Shown here: positions 1 through 8,388 of the stretch, piece by piece
Position numbering within the stretch: position 1 is the first letter of the stretch
Layout of the letters: every line of letters starts with the position of its first letter
Source: a virus
Strand: one strand, 5' to 3'
IMG/VR virus record: IMGVR_UViG_3300002835_000185
Span: 1-62,277 of that record
Length of the DNA stretch: 62,277 nucleotides
Translations under genes and position numbers: made by a program
Notes under the pieces: generated by a model
Database searches by the model: none
Told to the model about the DNA's origin: nothing
The model's input: only the letters and a program-made list of their open reading frames with translations

Positions 1-403
1 CTTGGCGACAAAAAACATATTGCAATATCCGCACAGCAAGGGTTTTGTGTTTTTGGCAATATTCCCCCGCAGCCGTCTCCAAACCAGTAAAACAGACATT
101 CGTTCCCAACCTGGACTAACGCCGATAAAATCAAAATCTTGTAACACGCCTCAAACCCGCATTCTCTCGTTAAAAAATCTGTGGCGGATTATAACATAAG
201 GTGTGTCAAAAGTAAAGGGAAGATACAAAGAAAAAAGGGCAGTTTCCTATAAGAAAGTGATCATCTTCCCAACTTTATTTTTGATTAAAATCAAAAAATT
301 ATGCAAGTACGCACCTATATCCAAAATTCTTGTAATACGTTTGTAATATAAAAATAAATCAAAAATGCGCTTGACTTTATTTGTTAACCATAGTAATATA
401 TAT
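1..403 (+). repeat. Long inverted repeat, copy A
   Basis: This segment recurs in reverse complement at about 34410-34813. From about 113 to 403 the two copies are nearly identical; the outer part (1-112) is more diverged and resembles the 160-bp tandem repeat at the right end of the window. The repeat carries the GTTAACC promoter of the 444 gene and a core with GGGAAGAT facing ATCTTCCC. A third, partial copy of the core lies at 12166-12262. Its role (recombination site, origin, small RNA) is not shown by the sequence. Confidence 0.85.
371..399 (+). promoter_or_regulatory. GTTAACC-class promoter
   Basis: TTGACT at 371-376, a 17-bp spacer containing GTTAACCA, and TAATAT at 394-399. It is one of ten near-identical promoters in the window. 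It lies inside inverted repeat copy A, 45 bp upstream of the 444 gene. Confidence 0.8.
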
Positions 404-443
404 TCAGTAAAGAAAAACAAAATACAAAACAAGCGAGAAAAAG

Positions 444-776
444 ATGGATGCTACAAAAGTAGAAAAAATTGTAACCCTGATAAAAGAGTTTATTGACCAT
501 GCCAACATAACAATTTGGGAAGAAGAAAGTTATATAACTCTTATTACTTATTCAGGGAGAAATATGTTTGGGCAGTTTTGCTACGCGATAGTAGCACCAG
601 GAAGCGAACAATATCAAGATTTTGTAAGCGACCTTGAAGATTACGCTAACGAGAAAGAAATAGAAATTGACAAGAAGGATTTAAGAGAATTGAGAAAACC
701 AGGAAGAGACACCCTTGGGTGTAGCAGTGTTTTTTATCTTCCCATACTTAAAAAAATTGACGGACTTGAGCCTTAG
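444..776 (+). CDS. Unknown 110-aa protein
   Basis: I do not recognise this protein. It is small and acidic, with no signal peptide, membrane segment or cysteine cluster. It has its own GTTAACC-class promoter and is followed by a strong bidirectional terminator, so it is a single-gene unit of the early/accessory type. The ATG is preceded by a weak GAGAAA ribosome site. Confidence 0.65.
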   Translation: MDATKVEKIVTLIKEFIDHANITIWEEESYITLITYSGRNMFGQFCYAIVAPGSEQYQDFVSDLEDYANEKEIEIDKKDLRELRKPGRDTLGCSSVFYLPILKKIDGLEP

Positions 777-797
777 TAATAATTTTTAATTTTGGCA

Positions 798-838
798 AAT
801 AATAAACCGACAAGATTAAATCTTGTCGGTTTATTATT
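798..838. terminator. Bidirectional terminator
   Basis: Perfect 20-bp arms (798-817 and 819-838) with AATAAT/ATTATT flanks, placed between the convergent genes 444-776 (+) and 853-1572 (-). The arms read the same on both strands, so it can serve both genes. Confidence 0.8.
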
Positions 839-852
839 CATTGTTAAAAATT

Positions 853-1572
853 TTATGTTTGTGCGCTTTTTTCCGTGGATTTCTTTTTTCTTCTTTCTCG
901 CATATAATTCCTCATATATTCAGTCCTATCTCTTGCTCTATCTCTCTCGCGCTGCCTTTCCTGCACTTCAGGTCTAGCTTTGTATTTTTTCATGTACCTT
1001 TTTTTCGCTTCTTTTCCTTTCTCAGTTGCAAAATATTTTTTAATTGCTTTGTTTGTAGCATCTCTACCTTTTTTGCTCATTCTATACTTCCTTAATGCTT
1101 CTTTACCTTTTTCAGTTGCAAGATATTTTCTAGAAGAATTAGATTGTTTGGCTCTTTTTATGTCTTCGTTTTCTTCTGCATCATTAAAAAATATTGCTTT
1201 CCCAAAATGATGGATAGATATAGCGATATATCGTGAATAATATATTGTTATATCCTCTTTCTCACTTTTATCTTTTTTATTAAGTTGGCACACCCAAAAT
1301 CCGTCTGGCAATTTTTCTGCAATTGACAAAATGTTACCAAATTCATCAAAAAATCCCATTCCAATTTCTATTTCTTTGGCAATATTTTCTATAGATTTTT
1401 GACTAGTATCATCTGTGCTGTCTTTTACGCTTGAAGATATTTTTATAGATGAAAATATAACAACCTCAAGTGGATCATTTGTATTTACACACTTCCATGA
1501 TCTTTTATTTAGCTCTACTGTTTTCCATGTTTTGCCGTCAGCCTTGAAAACAAGATTTTTTTGTATTTTCAC
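853..1572 (-). CDS. Unknown protein with basic KGKEA repeats
   Basis: A 239-aa protein in two parts. The N-terminal half (about 1-135) is an unrecognised mixed domain. The C-terminal half is strongly basic with a repeated motif: YLATEKGKEALRKY, then YFATEKGKEAKKRY, followed by an Arg/Lys-rich tail. Such Lys/Arg repeat tails often bind nucleic acid, but that is inference. The GTG start overlaps the stop of the upstream gene by 4 bases and has a good GAGGAG ribosome site, indicating translational coupling. Confidence 0.6.
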   Translation of the reverse strand: MKIQKNLVFKADGKTWKTVELNKRSWKCVNTNDPLEVVIFSSIKISSSVKDSTDDTSQKSIENIAKEIEIGMGFFDEFGNILSIAEKLPDGFWVCQLNKKDKSEKEDITIYYSRYIAISIHHFGKAIFFNDAEENEDIKRAKQSNSSRKYLATEKGKEALRKYRMSKKGRDATNKAIKKYFATEKGKEAKKRYMKKYKARPEVQERQRERDRARDRTEYMRNYMRERRKKKSTEKSAQT

Positions 1573-2204
1573 TTTTCACTCCTCGTCGTTAATATTTTAA
1601 TTCCAATAGCTATAACCCATATTATTAGTAATGGAGCAAATCCATCAAGATTAAATGTCGGTTTATACCCCTCTGAATACTGTTGATATTGATCCCTTTC
1701 AAGTTTATATTTTCCCAGATCTCTTTCTGTTCTTCCTTGTGATTGCCACAGAGGAATAATGGTGCTTGCAGTAGACGTAATTATAATACCGCCAACCAGT
1801 GAGCATCCCATTGAATCATTGTATTCTTTGTTTAAAAAGTGCGATACTGATTTTACTCCACAGTACACAATTCCAATCCCAGGTAGCACAAACCCTGCAC
1901 CTAATGATGCAGTAGTCAAAACTGAAACTTTTATAATTCCAGAAGTCAAGTACCAAGTTCCAAATGCCGAAGAAATTACAGAAAAATTCCTCCAGTTTCT
2001 TTGTGTTGAGGTTTCCGCCTCTTTCTCAATTATTCCGTAGTCAAAAATTTGCCTAACTTCTGGTGATTTGTACTCTTTCCTTGGCAAATACAAATCATTG
2101 GTAACCAAATTTTTAGTTGCCGATTTTAACCCTTGCACCAAAGCTGAATTAACTTGTTGTGCCGACACAACAATATCTTGTTGTTGTTCAAATTCATCTT
2201 TCAT
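1569..2204 (-). CDS. Unknown membrane protein
   Basis: I chose the ATG at 2204 (211 aa, starting MKDEFEQQQ) because a convincing promoter lies just upstream at 2229-2258; longer in-frame starts would precede it. About 70 soluble residues are followed by three or four hydrophobic segments (two around residues 95-140, one near 150-170, one close to the C-terminus ending in Lys/Arg). It is probably an inner-membrane protein. It is translationally coupled to the 853-1572 gene. No family recognised. Confidence 0.6.
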   Translation of the reverse strand: MKDEFEQQQDIVVSAQQVNSALVQGLKSATKNLVTNDLYLPRKEYKSPEVRQIFDYGIIEKEAETSTQRNWRNFSVISSAFGTWYLTSGIIKVSVLTTASLGAGFVLPGIGIVYCGVKSVSHFLNKEYNDSMGCSLVGGIIITSTASTIIPLWQSQGRTERDLGKYKLERDQYQQYSEGYKPTFNLDGFAPLLIIWVIAIGIKILTTRSEK

Positions 2205-2228
2205 TTTTGTTATTACTAGCAAAATAAT

Positions 2229-2258
2229 ATTATATATTACTTGGTAAACATCTGTCAA
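2229..2258 (-). promoter_or_regulatory. Promoter, variant of the GTTAACC class
   Basis: On the minus strand TTGACA (2253-2258) and TATAAT (2229-2234) are 18 bp apart. The spacer contains GTTTACCAAGTAATAT, clearly related to the GTTAACCATAGTAATAT of the other promoters but shifted. It drives the 1569-2204 and 853-1572 pair. Confidence 0.6.
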
Positions 2259-2378
2259 GTGTTTGTTGTCTGTAGATAGTCGCACCAAGCTTAAACTAAA
2301 TATCAATATTGCACAATAATATTGAGTTTATATTGTGTTATAATTAATTTGTACCCAAACACAAAGAACATTACAGCT

Positions 2379-2675
2379 ATGTCATCACACTTCGTTATTG
2401 AAAAACAATGTATAGAATACACAGTTTCTTGTAATAATACGCACACAAACATAACCGTTGTAATTATAAACGGCAATATTGTTGGTGAATTTACAAAACT
2501 GGACGATGGTAGCTACGCTGCAAAAGTAATTAACGGATCTGACTCTGTGCCAAAAGATACGTATAGGATGGCAGAGCAGTATATTATAGATCAGTATTTT
2601 TCTGTATTCAGAAATGCCAGGGGCTTATTTAAAAAGCAAAAACAGACAAAAAGAAGATACGGCACACCAGCTTAA
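2379..2675 (+). CDS. Unknown 98-aa protein with basic tail
   Basis: The ATG at 2379 (MSSHFVIEKQ) is preferred over upstream starts because a TATAAT box lies at about 2337, leaving the longer start without a leader. The last 15 residues are very basic (KKQKQTKRRYG). No domain recognised. It is transcribed divergently from the 1569-2204 gene from an AATATTG-rich intergenic region. Confidence 0.55.
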   Translation: MSSHFVIEKQCIEYTVSCNNTHTNITVVIINGNIVGEFTKLDDGSYAAKVINGSDSVPKDTYRMAEQYIIDQYFSVFRNARGLFKKQKQTKRRYGTPA

Positions 2676-2682
2676 AATTCAA

Positions 2683-2731
2683 AATATTATAGCAATATTG
2701 TTTTTTTATTTAAAAATATTGCTATAATATT
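2683..2731 (+). promoter_or_regulatory. AATATT-class promoter with perfect inverted repeat
   Basis: Two perfect 17-bp arms, AATATTATAGCAATATT (2683-2699) and its complement (2715-2731), flank a T-rich spacer. TATAAT (2723-2728) sits inside the right arm. It could be an operator over the promoter of the 2755 gene. A terminator for the 2379 gene is the alternative, but the right arm lacks a T-run after it. Confidence 0.55.
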
Positions 2732-2754
2732 GTAACAAAATATGAGAGGATAAA

Positions 2755-3750
2755 ATGCTTACGATTGCGGAAACTTCGAGTAATTCTTGTGGTGACAATT
2801 CAGAGAATGAAACGATAAGAGAAAATATTTTTAATGTTGTAGATGACATATTTAGAGTAATTTCCTACAAGGAGGCTGCCGTTCTGGTTTCGGCATCTGT
2901 ATACGAAAAGTCTGGGATAAAATATGGTTATCTCCCTGGCGATGGAATTAATGAGGTTGTTTTGAGATCAAGCGATCGCGCTCTTGAAATGTATAACGAG
3001 ATGTGCGAAAGATACAAAATCAAAAAAGTAGAGAATCCCCTCTCCACACAGATAATTCGTAAGTTACACCTATTGGCTTTTGGTGAAGAGTTCTCAAAAA
3101 AAGCCAAGCAACGGAATGGCGAGTATTTATCCCATACCGTTAAATTGTGTTCACCAATTAGGGCATACAAAGCCTTGTACAAAACTGTGACTCATGATGT
3201 CCCTGTAAATTTTGATGAAATTGAATCAGATGCAGAAATTGATGAAAAACACGAACAAGAAAAATTATGCGAATTTAGCCTTGTAGGTGAACAATTTTTG
3301 TATCAAAAATATAAAATCACTTTAGAGAACAAACCTATCGGCACTGTATTTAAGCGCGTTTACTATGTATGTGATAAAAATATGCGAACAAGAAAAAAAT
3401 CATCATTACAGGCAGAAATATCTATGAATATTGATGGGCGAGCAATTAATTTAAGCTCCCCCAATAAAAAGGTGCTGTCCAATATTAGGGAGTGGCTAAC
3501 AAATAAACTCTCCAATACTCTCAAGGGTATGTCAAAGTCAGTAATTGAGTATAAATCCGACAACAGAGGTATTGTTTTTGCAGCAATGCCAATGATTACA
3601 AAACTAGCACAGATGAATGGACTTTTAGCAAGATCGCCAGCAGGACGAGACTCTGATTTAATCAACTGGATAGATAGACAAGAGTTTGACGATCAAGGTA
3701 TTCCATCGTTCCCAAATAGAGAGCTTTTATCAAATTTGATAATTACCTAG
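2755..3750 (+). CDS. Unknown 331-aa protein
   Basis: I do not recognise the family. The protein is mixed alpha/beta in composition, without membrane segments. Residues about 145-175 are acidic and the C-terminal 100 residues are richer in Lys/Arg. A good AGAGGA ribosome site precedes the ATG. Its AATATT-class promoter suggests co-regulation with dnaE and the adenine methylase, so a DNA-metabolism role is conceivable but unsupported. Confidence 0.65.
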   Translation: MLTIAETSSNSCGDNSENETIRENIFNVVDDIFRVISYKEAAVLVSASVYEKSGIKYGYLPGDGINEVVLRSSDRALEMYNEMCERYKIKKVENPLSTQIIRKLHLLAFGEEFSKKAKQRNGEYLSHTVKLCSPIRAYKALYKTVTHDVPVNFDEIESDAEIDEKHEQEKLCEFSLVGEQFLYQKYKITLENKPIGTVFKRVYYVCDKNMRTRKKSSLQAEISMNIDGRAINLSSPNKKVLSNIREWLTNKLSNTLKGMSKSVIEYKSDNRGIVFAAMPMITKLAQMNGLLARSPAGRDSDLINWIDRQEFDDQGIPSFPNRELLSNLIIT

Positions 3751-3843
3751 TTTTACGTATGGAGCATTCGGATTTTGTTACACCTGTTTGGCTTTCTCTA
3801 TCCAAAGAAAGCCAAAATTATTAAAAATATTATGTCAATATTG

Positions 3844-3872
3844 TTGAAAATATTAAAATATCGTGTTAATAT
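3844..3872 (+). promoter_or_regulatory. AATATT-class promoter
   Basis: TTGAAA (3844-3849), a 17-bp spacer and TAATAT (3867-3872). The sequence ATCGTGTTAATAT is shared with the promoter at 20435-20474. It fixes the start of the next gene at 3904. Confidence 0.65.
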
Positions 3873-3903
3873 CGTATCTATATTAAACAACAACAAGGCA
3901 ATT

Positions 3904-4590
3904 ATGACAAAAGTAAAAGCTATAGCCGACAAATTCTTCGGCGGAAATGTTGAAAATTTTTTGACTGAAATGGCTGGGACAGGCTTCAAAGTTGATGGAT
4001 GGTCAGATACGACTGAATTACCTCTAAATGTAGAAGATTTCAGATCCAAGGTTTTTGTAGCCTTGACAAAATCGGGCGTAACAGAGAAAGATTTTAGGGC
4101 AGCACTGTCATCATGGAGCGTTCAGTCTACGACCGATCACATAAATGATGAACCCATAAATAGTGTCCAGCCCGGTGCAATTGAAAAGATAGAAGATACT
4201 ATTCAATCTGCGATCGCTGTTCAAAACGCAGGAATCCAACAACTTAGTGAAATTCAGCTTGATCAACAAATTTCGGAAGCAACAACGTCTGGGGTAACAG
4301 AGGGGATAGTTTTAGAACTTGCCAAACTTGACGGCAAGTTTAGAACTCAAGTGCAGATTCGAGAAATTTTGACGAATGTCAATAAAGCAATGCACGAAGA
4401 CCAAAAAACAAAAGCATTATCATTGGCTGACGGTTTGTTAACTAAAATACAAGAAAGCTATTCAAGAAGCATTGAAGCGAATAAAGTATCAAAAGCAAGC
4501 CAAAAGTCTACAGAAGGTATGGTTGCCAGCATATTTGAAAGATTGGCGGGACTAAACAATTCTGCGCCCCAGTCGGCCGAGGGAAAATAG
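3904..4590 (+). CDS. Unknown 228-aa protein, helical
   Basis: I chose the ATG at 3904 (MTKVKAIADKFFGG) because it follows the 3844-3872 promoter. The protein is largely helical by composition, Gln/Ser/Ala-rich from about residue 80 on, with a coiled-coil-like C-terminal half. No family recognised. The next ORF appears to overlap its end in another frame. Confidence 0.6.
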   Translation: MTKVKAIADKFFGGNVENFLTEMAGTGFKVDGWSDTTELPLNVEDFRSKVFVALTKSGVTEKDFRAALSSWSVQSTTDHINDEPINSVQPGAIEKIEDTIQSAIAVQNAGIQQLSEIQLDQQISEATTSGVTEGIVLELAKLDGKFRTQVQIREILTNVNKAMHEDQKTKALSLADGLLTKIQESYSRSIEANKVSKASQKSTEGMVASIFERLAGLNNSAPQSAEGK

Positions 4591-4643
4591 AGAAGGTACT
4601 GGTTGACGCGATAGAAATTCTTGCACAAGAAGAAAAAAGCCGA

Positions 4644-4922
4644 GTGCAAGAATTATACCTCAGTGCCTTGGTTTATGTAACTGTCGCGTTTTTACAGGCA
4701 GAAGAACAAAGAAAAAAGGAGATGATACCTATGATTGCAGCTTTACTAGAAAACTTTGAAAATGCTCCGATAGAAACAGGCAAGAACCTCTATGCCGCTG
4801 GGTTTTTTGCTGGTGCGATACTGTTTGGTGTTGCCGTTGGTAGTCCAATGGTTTTGCCAGTAGTATCTTGTGTTTCGCTTGCTTTGGGTATTGCGACTTT
4901 TATGGATAATCACAGACGTTAA
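4644..4922 (+). CDS. Small membrane protein
   Basis: A GTG start gives 92 aa. The frame stays open upstream into the end of the preceding gene (reading VDAIEILAQEEKSR just before the GTG), so the true start may be earlier and coupled. Two adjacent hydrophobic segments occupy about residues 48-85, so a membrane location is likely. It sits next to another small one-segment protein; the two may act together, for example as lysis or superinfection-exclusion proteins, but nothing proves this. Confidence 0.45.
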   Translation: MQELYLSALVYVTVAFLQAEEQRKKEMIPMIAALLENFENAPIETGKNLYAAGFFAGAILFGVAVGSPMVLPVVSCVSLALGIATFMDNHRR

Positions 4923-4955
4923 AAGCAATTCTCGGTTTTATAGAGAACAAAATTT

Positions 4956-5219
4956 ATGTCACACGCAACAGAGAACGACTCGCCACGAATTTTAATTGTC
5001 CCCAAAGAAGTGGGCGGACTATCAATGCCAATCTTATGTTTCCTAGCTGGGACGCTTAGTTTTGCGCTGCTTGCTAATGCGGTAACAAGTTTTAAAATGG
5101 CACAGCAGCAACAAAAAGATGCAAGCCCAACGGATGGTGTGCAGCAAGAATTAACAGCAAAAAGATTGCCAATACGCGGGCATATTCGTGCAAAACGATA
5201 CAGAAAACAAATTAAATAA
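4956..5219 (+). CDS. Small protein with one membrane segment
   Basis: 87 aa: a soluble stretch, one hydrophobic segment at about residues 23-43, then a Gln-rich and strongly basic tail (RGHIRAKRYRKQIK). This is an N-out or N-in single-pass architecture without a recognisable signal-peptidase site. The frame continues openly beyond the TAA into the 5256-5399 segment, so the gene may once have been longer. Confidence 0.45.
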   Translation: MSHATENDSPRILIVPKEVGGLSMPILCFLAGTLSFALLANAVTSFKMAQQQQKDASPTDGVQQELTAKRLPIRGHIRAKRYRKQIK

Positions 5220-5255
5220 AAACCTCGCATTATTTTAAATAAAAATCAACACTTA

Positions 5256-5399
5256 GTGCCAAAATTTGACGGGAATAGACTGATTGAATCAAAATTAATA
5301 ACTTTTATTGATTTTGTTGATTTAGCGTTAATTAATAGTCGCATTAAATCAGATTTGCTAGAAATAATCAGTTTGCAAAACTATAAACAGCAGAATTAG
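5256..5399 (+). CDS. Small ORF or detached C-terminus of the 4956 gene
   Basis: A 47-codon GTG-started ORF in the same frame as 4956-5219, separated only by one TAA. Its peptide (rich in Ile, Leu, Asp, Ser) looks coding in composition. It is either an independent small gene or the remainder of a longer 4956 gene cut by a nonsense mutation. No ribosome site is obvious. Confidence 0.25.
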   Translation: MPKFDGNRLIESKLITFIDFVDLALINSRIKSDLLEIISLQNYKQQN

Positions 5400-5428
5400 T
5401 TGACTTTGTCTGTTAGCCATAGTATTAT
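5400..5428 (+). promoter_or_regulatory. GTTAACC-class promoter
   Basis: TTGACT (5400-5405), a 17-bp spacer with GTTAGCCATAG and TATTAT (5423-5428). It has one base change in the central motif relative to the other copies. It drives the 5457 gene. Confidence 0.75.
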
Positions 5429-5456
5429 ATATTTAATTCAGTAATTTAAAAAGACT

Positions 5457-5828
5457 ATGGCTATTGATTTTAATGCTTTGACAAGAGAGTTGGAGGACAA
5501 GAAAGGCAGATGTTTGATTCCCACAACATTCTATGATTGGGTTAGTGGATACAGAGTTGATTGCATAACCGACGAAAGAACTCCGGTGAAAGTCTACTAT
5601 TTAATAGAAGAAGGGGCGCATGGTTACTCTATCAAGTTTTTAAATGGTGTAACTGGATTTGAATCCTATTATGTCCATGATTTGTTAGCGAACAAGCAAG
5701 ATCATCCTACGGGTTATTGGGCTGCTTGTTCGCTAACAATAGGAAGATGGGACGGTCTATACGTTGACGCAAAACAGGTAGATGAAAAACTCAGAAAATT
5801 ACCATTTGATGTCAATACACAACAATAA
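5457..5828 (+). CDS. Unknown 123-aa protein
   Basis: Soluble, aromatic-rich protein. The C-terminal part (GRWDGLYVDAKQVDEKL) resembles the end of the 34823-35314 product (GQWDGHTTDQKWQRLL), so the two may share a small WDG-type domain. It is a single-gene unit between a GTTAACC promoter and a strong terminator. Confidence 0.6.
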   Translation: MAIDFNALTRELEDKKGRCLIPTTFYDWVSGYRVDCITDERTPVKVYYLIEEGAHGYSIKFLNGVTGFESYYVHDLLANKQDHPTGYWAACSLTIGRWDGLYVDAKQVDEKLRKLPFDVNTQQ

Positions 5829-5867
5829 CTAAGTGCGACAGATTTTATTGTAAAATCTGTCGCACTT
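5829..5867 (+). terminator. Terminator after the 5457 gene
   Basis: 18-bp perfect arms (5829-5846 and 5850-5867) with a 3-base loop, directly after the stop codon of the 5457 gene. There is no long T-run after it. Confidence 0.75.
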
Positions 5868-5964
5868 AGGTAAAATTACATAGAATAATCTCAGGTAACA
5901 AACCCATTCCTTATGTCAACATTTCATAATACCATATTTCGCAGAAACTTGTTACAAAAGATTC

Positions 5965-5994
5965 TTGACATCTATGTGTTAGCTGTAGTATTAT
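5965..5994 (+). promoter_or_regulatory. GTTAACC-class promoter of the methyltransferase
   Basis: TTGACA (5965-5970), an 18-bp spacer with the degenerate motif GTTAGCTGTAG, and TATTAT (5989-5994). It is the least conserved of the ten copies. Confidence 0.65.
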
Positions 5995-6024
5995 ATATTA
6001 ATATGTGTAGCACAATTAAAAACA

Positions 6025-7149
6025 ATGGATATTAAATTTAGTTCACATTTTAGTGGGTGTGGTGGATTTGCATCTGGGGCAAAAAAAGCTGGATTTGATG
6101 TTATCAGTGGCATTGAGTGGGATGAAAAACGCCCAGAAATAGCAGAACTATATAGAACAAACGTCAACAGAGATCATCTGATCTATAAAAATATTACAGA
6201 GGTTGATTTTAATGAGCTAAACATTCCACTCCCCACAGAAAGGAAACAGAATGGATTAGTTTTAGTTCACCAAACATCCCCACCATGTCAAGATCACACC
6301 ACACTAAACAAAAAAAGAGATGCAAAATCATCACGAGCTAACATATTGGGCAATACTCACGATTTTTACAAAATATTTATGCCGGAGTACGTTGTGCTTG
6401 AGAACGTCAAGCTTTACAGAAAAAGTGGAGTTTATAAAAACTTTAAGCTCTTTCTCTCAACCCTTGGCTACAAAATCGAAGAGCATATTTTAAACGCCGC
6501 AGATTTTGGCGTACCTCAAACAAGAACCCGGTTGTTCATGATTGCTGCTGCGCCAAACTATAATCTGCCAACAATAGAAACAACGCACACTGAATGTCTA
6601 GGCGATCAACTCCATTTATTTAAAAACCGGTGGGTTGGCTGGTATGAGGCGATCGCCGATATTATTGACAAGCTAGAGCCATCAAAATTGACTAATAAAC
6701 AAATAGAGTTTGTCCAGTTGCAACAAAAAAGTTATGCAACAAGGGACTCTGAAACCCCATCTTTCGCTATTACAGCCTCAATAGGAGAACATAATGTAAT
6801 CCCGAAGGTGCTATTACCTAAGAATGCGTTTTTGGTGCAGAGAATTGGGTATTTTAAAATTCCAAAAATAAAAGATTCGCTACAGCCGTGTTGGACTTTG
6901 GTTTCTTCGCTGTGTGACGATGGCAAAGGTGGCACAAGAAATAAAGTCATTGACGTACTAATTGATGATTGCGATACTAAAAATTTAAATACAGACGCTT
7001 TGGCAAGGTTACAGGGATTTGACAAAGATTATAAATGGAGTGGCAACAAGAAAATAGATGTGCATGGTCTGGGTAACAGTGTCTGTCCACCTGTATCGGA
7101 GGCAATCTGCAATTCCATTAAAAAAGCTATTTTGGCTAGGGACAATTAA
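6025..7149 (+). CDS. DNA cytosine-5 methyltransferase
   Basis: Transfers a methyl group from S-adenosylmethionine to C5 of cytosine in DNA. The motifs are in canonical order: motif I FSGCGGFASG (about residue 9), motif IV SPPC with catalytic Cys near residue 88, motif VI ENV (about 125), motif VIII QTRTR (about 165), a variable target-recognition region, and motif X GLGNSVCPPVSEAI near the C-terminus. At 374 aa it is full length for a Dcm-type enzyme. No partner endonuclease is adjacent, so it is an orphan methylase, probably for anti-restriction. The target cannot be read from the sequence; HIP1 or an overlapping site is possible. Confidence 0.92.
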   Translation: MDIKFSSHFSGCGGFASGAKKAGFDVISGIEWDEKRPEIAELYRTNVNRDHLIYKNITEVDFNELNIPLPTERKQNGLVLVHQTSPPCQDHTTLNKKRDAKSSRANILGNTHDFYKIFMPEYVVLENVKLYRKSGVYKNFKLFLSTLGYKIEEHILNAADFGVPQTRTRLFMIAAAPNYNLPTIETTHTECLGDQLHLFKNRWVGWYEAIADIIDKLEPSKLTNKQIEFVQLQQKSYATRDSETPSFAITASIGEHNVIPKVLLPKNAFLVQRIGYFKIPKIKDSLQPCWTLVSSLCDDGKGGTRNKVIDVLIDDCDTKNLNTDALARLQGFDKDYKWSGNKKIDVHGLGNSVCPPVSEAICNSIKKAILARDN

Positions 7150-7219
7150 AATATTGTGCTAATATTAATATTATTAGTTTTAATATCTAATCAATATTGA
7201 CAACCGAAAAGGAGTTTTA

Positions 7220-7282
7220 ATGCAATATCGAGTCGTGTACCAGGGCTATGGGCAGTGGATTGGTGAAAATGCCACCAATTAA
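7220..7282 (+). CDS. 20-codon leader-type small ORF
   Basis: A 20-aa ORF (ATG 7220, TAA 7280-7282) with a near-perfect ribosome site, AAAAGGAG six bases before the ATG. It follows an AATATT-rich promoter-like region (7150-7200) and precedes the 7326 gene, which has its own AAGGAG. The strong ribosome site suggests translation; a leader peptide or tiny regulator is possible. Confidence 0.4.
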   Translation: MQYRVVYQGYGQWIGENATN

Positions 7283-7325
7283 CGGCAGAAAGCTTCCTCG
7301 TAAATTTACATAAGGAGTTGATTTG

Positions 7326-7658
7326 ATGTTTAACTTTGAGACTATTAAGCCACAATACGATGTATTAGCCTGGATGTCAGAAAATAGTGTATCTTTTTAT
7401 TTAGAATTTTCTGATCCAACTCTTCAAAAAAGTGTTCAGGAGGAGTTGGAGTCAAAAGGCTTTTCAACAATATATGAGTTTACTGTGAGGCGGTTAATTC
7501 AATTGCAACCACCGTCAGGAATGGACACACTACAAATTTTGGAAAGAATTTGTACGACGTTGGAATTGGAGCATTACAAAGTTCAAAGAAAAATAGCTCC
7601 AAGATGGAAGCTATTAAAAGATGTCTTACCAATACAAAGTTTCATTTTAGGGAGTTAG
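7326..7658 (+). CDS. Unknown 110-aa protein
   Basis: The ATG at 7326 is preferred over the TTG at 7323 because AAGGAG lies at normal distance. Small soluble protein (MFNFETIKPQYD...). No family recognised. It is followed after two bases by the 7661 gene, so both are probably one operon with the 20-codon ORF upstream. Confidence 0.55.
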   Translation: MFNFETIKPQYDVLAWMSENSVSFYLEFSDPTLQKSVQEELESKGFSTIYEFTVRRLIQLQPPSGMDTLQILERICTTLELEHYKVQRKIAPRWKLLKDVLPIQSFILGS

Positions 7659-7660
7659 TT

Positions 7661-8170
7661 ATGTATTGCGACATCCAAGGAAAATCTGTAGAGCGAATAA
7701 TTGAAAATTGGAGCGTCTTGATTGACATTTCTCCTGGCAAAATTATGCAGTTTTACGTGCTAACTGACAGTTTGGAGAAATTTAATCTCTATTACTCCCT
7801 TTTGTCTGCTAAGTTAAATTTGATTGACGGTGGCGAACTTGTACTGCGCCCACAGTCATTAAGTTTATACCAAGAAATAATGTTAAAATTGCCTTTAACC
7901 GCACAGAATTACAGCTTTGCAGTTAAAACTTTTAACGAATCATGGAATGCAAAGCCTGAGCAAGACAAAGACTATTTTAATAATAGATGGAGATTTGGAC
8001 ACGACTACGATCAAGAATTAATGGAAGATAAAGTTTTAAAAGAGGCTTTGAAGGACTTTGAGGGAAAAATAGTTATCTTCACGTGGGTAGATGACACTAA
8101 TCCCAAAATCACTAGAGTCGCAATGGCTTCGCAGTTCAAAAGTGGTGCAATAAAACCAGTGGAAAAGTAA
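7661..8170 (+). CDS. Unknown 169-aa protein
   Basis: The ATG at 7661 with GGGAG upstream is favoured; a longer in-frame ORF begins inside the preceding gene but would overlap it by over 100 bases. Soluble alpha/beta protein. Last gene of the 7220-8170 operon, which ends in a typical rho-independent terminator. Confidence 0.6.
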   Translation: MYCDIQGKSVERIIENWSVLIDISPGKIMQFYVLTDSLEKFNLYYSLLSAKLNLIDGGELVLRPQSLSLYQEIMLKLPLTAQNYSFAVKTFNESWNAKPEQDKDYFNNRWRFGHDYDQELMEDKVLKEALKDFEGKIVIFTWVDDTNPKITRVAMASQFKSGAIKPVEK

Positions 8171-8174
8171 ATTT

Positions 8175-8198
8175 AGCCCCGTAACAGGGGCTTTTTTT
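8175..8198 (+). terminator. Rho-independent terminator
   Basis: AGCCCC, a 6-base loop, GGGGCT and a run of seven T. Confidence 0.9.
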
Positions 8199-8388
8199 AT
8201 TGGCAAAACCAATTTCTTTCGCTAGGGCATTTTTTAACCTTTTTGCAGGGTAGTAAATACCCTGAAATATGTCCAGTCCAATTACCATATTCATCTACTA
8301 AAGTTCCACTAAAATCAGCACCAAGTAGTTGGTACGGTCTTATGTCTATTCCACAACCAGGGCAACGAGTACCACCCCAGGAAGCCAT
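8197..8388 (-). CDS. Small protein with CPGC motif, N-terminus uncertain
   Basis: The ATG at 8388 gives 63 aa with CPGC near the N-terminus and two further cysteines near the C-terminus, a possible zinc ribbon. Upstream the same frame stays open to about 8530 and reads a basic, helical segment (KRRKRYQLKQRLRELDS) but holds no usual start codon. An ATG at 8517 lies in another frame. A single-base shift in the A-rich stretch near 8475-8490 would join them into a protein of about 105 aa. It is probably one gene interrupted by an indel or sequencing error. Confidence 0.4.
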   Translation of the reverse strand: MASWGGTRCPGCGIDIRPYQLLGADFSGTLVDEYGNWTGHISGYLLPCKKVKKCPSERNWFCQ

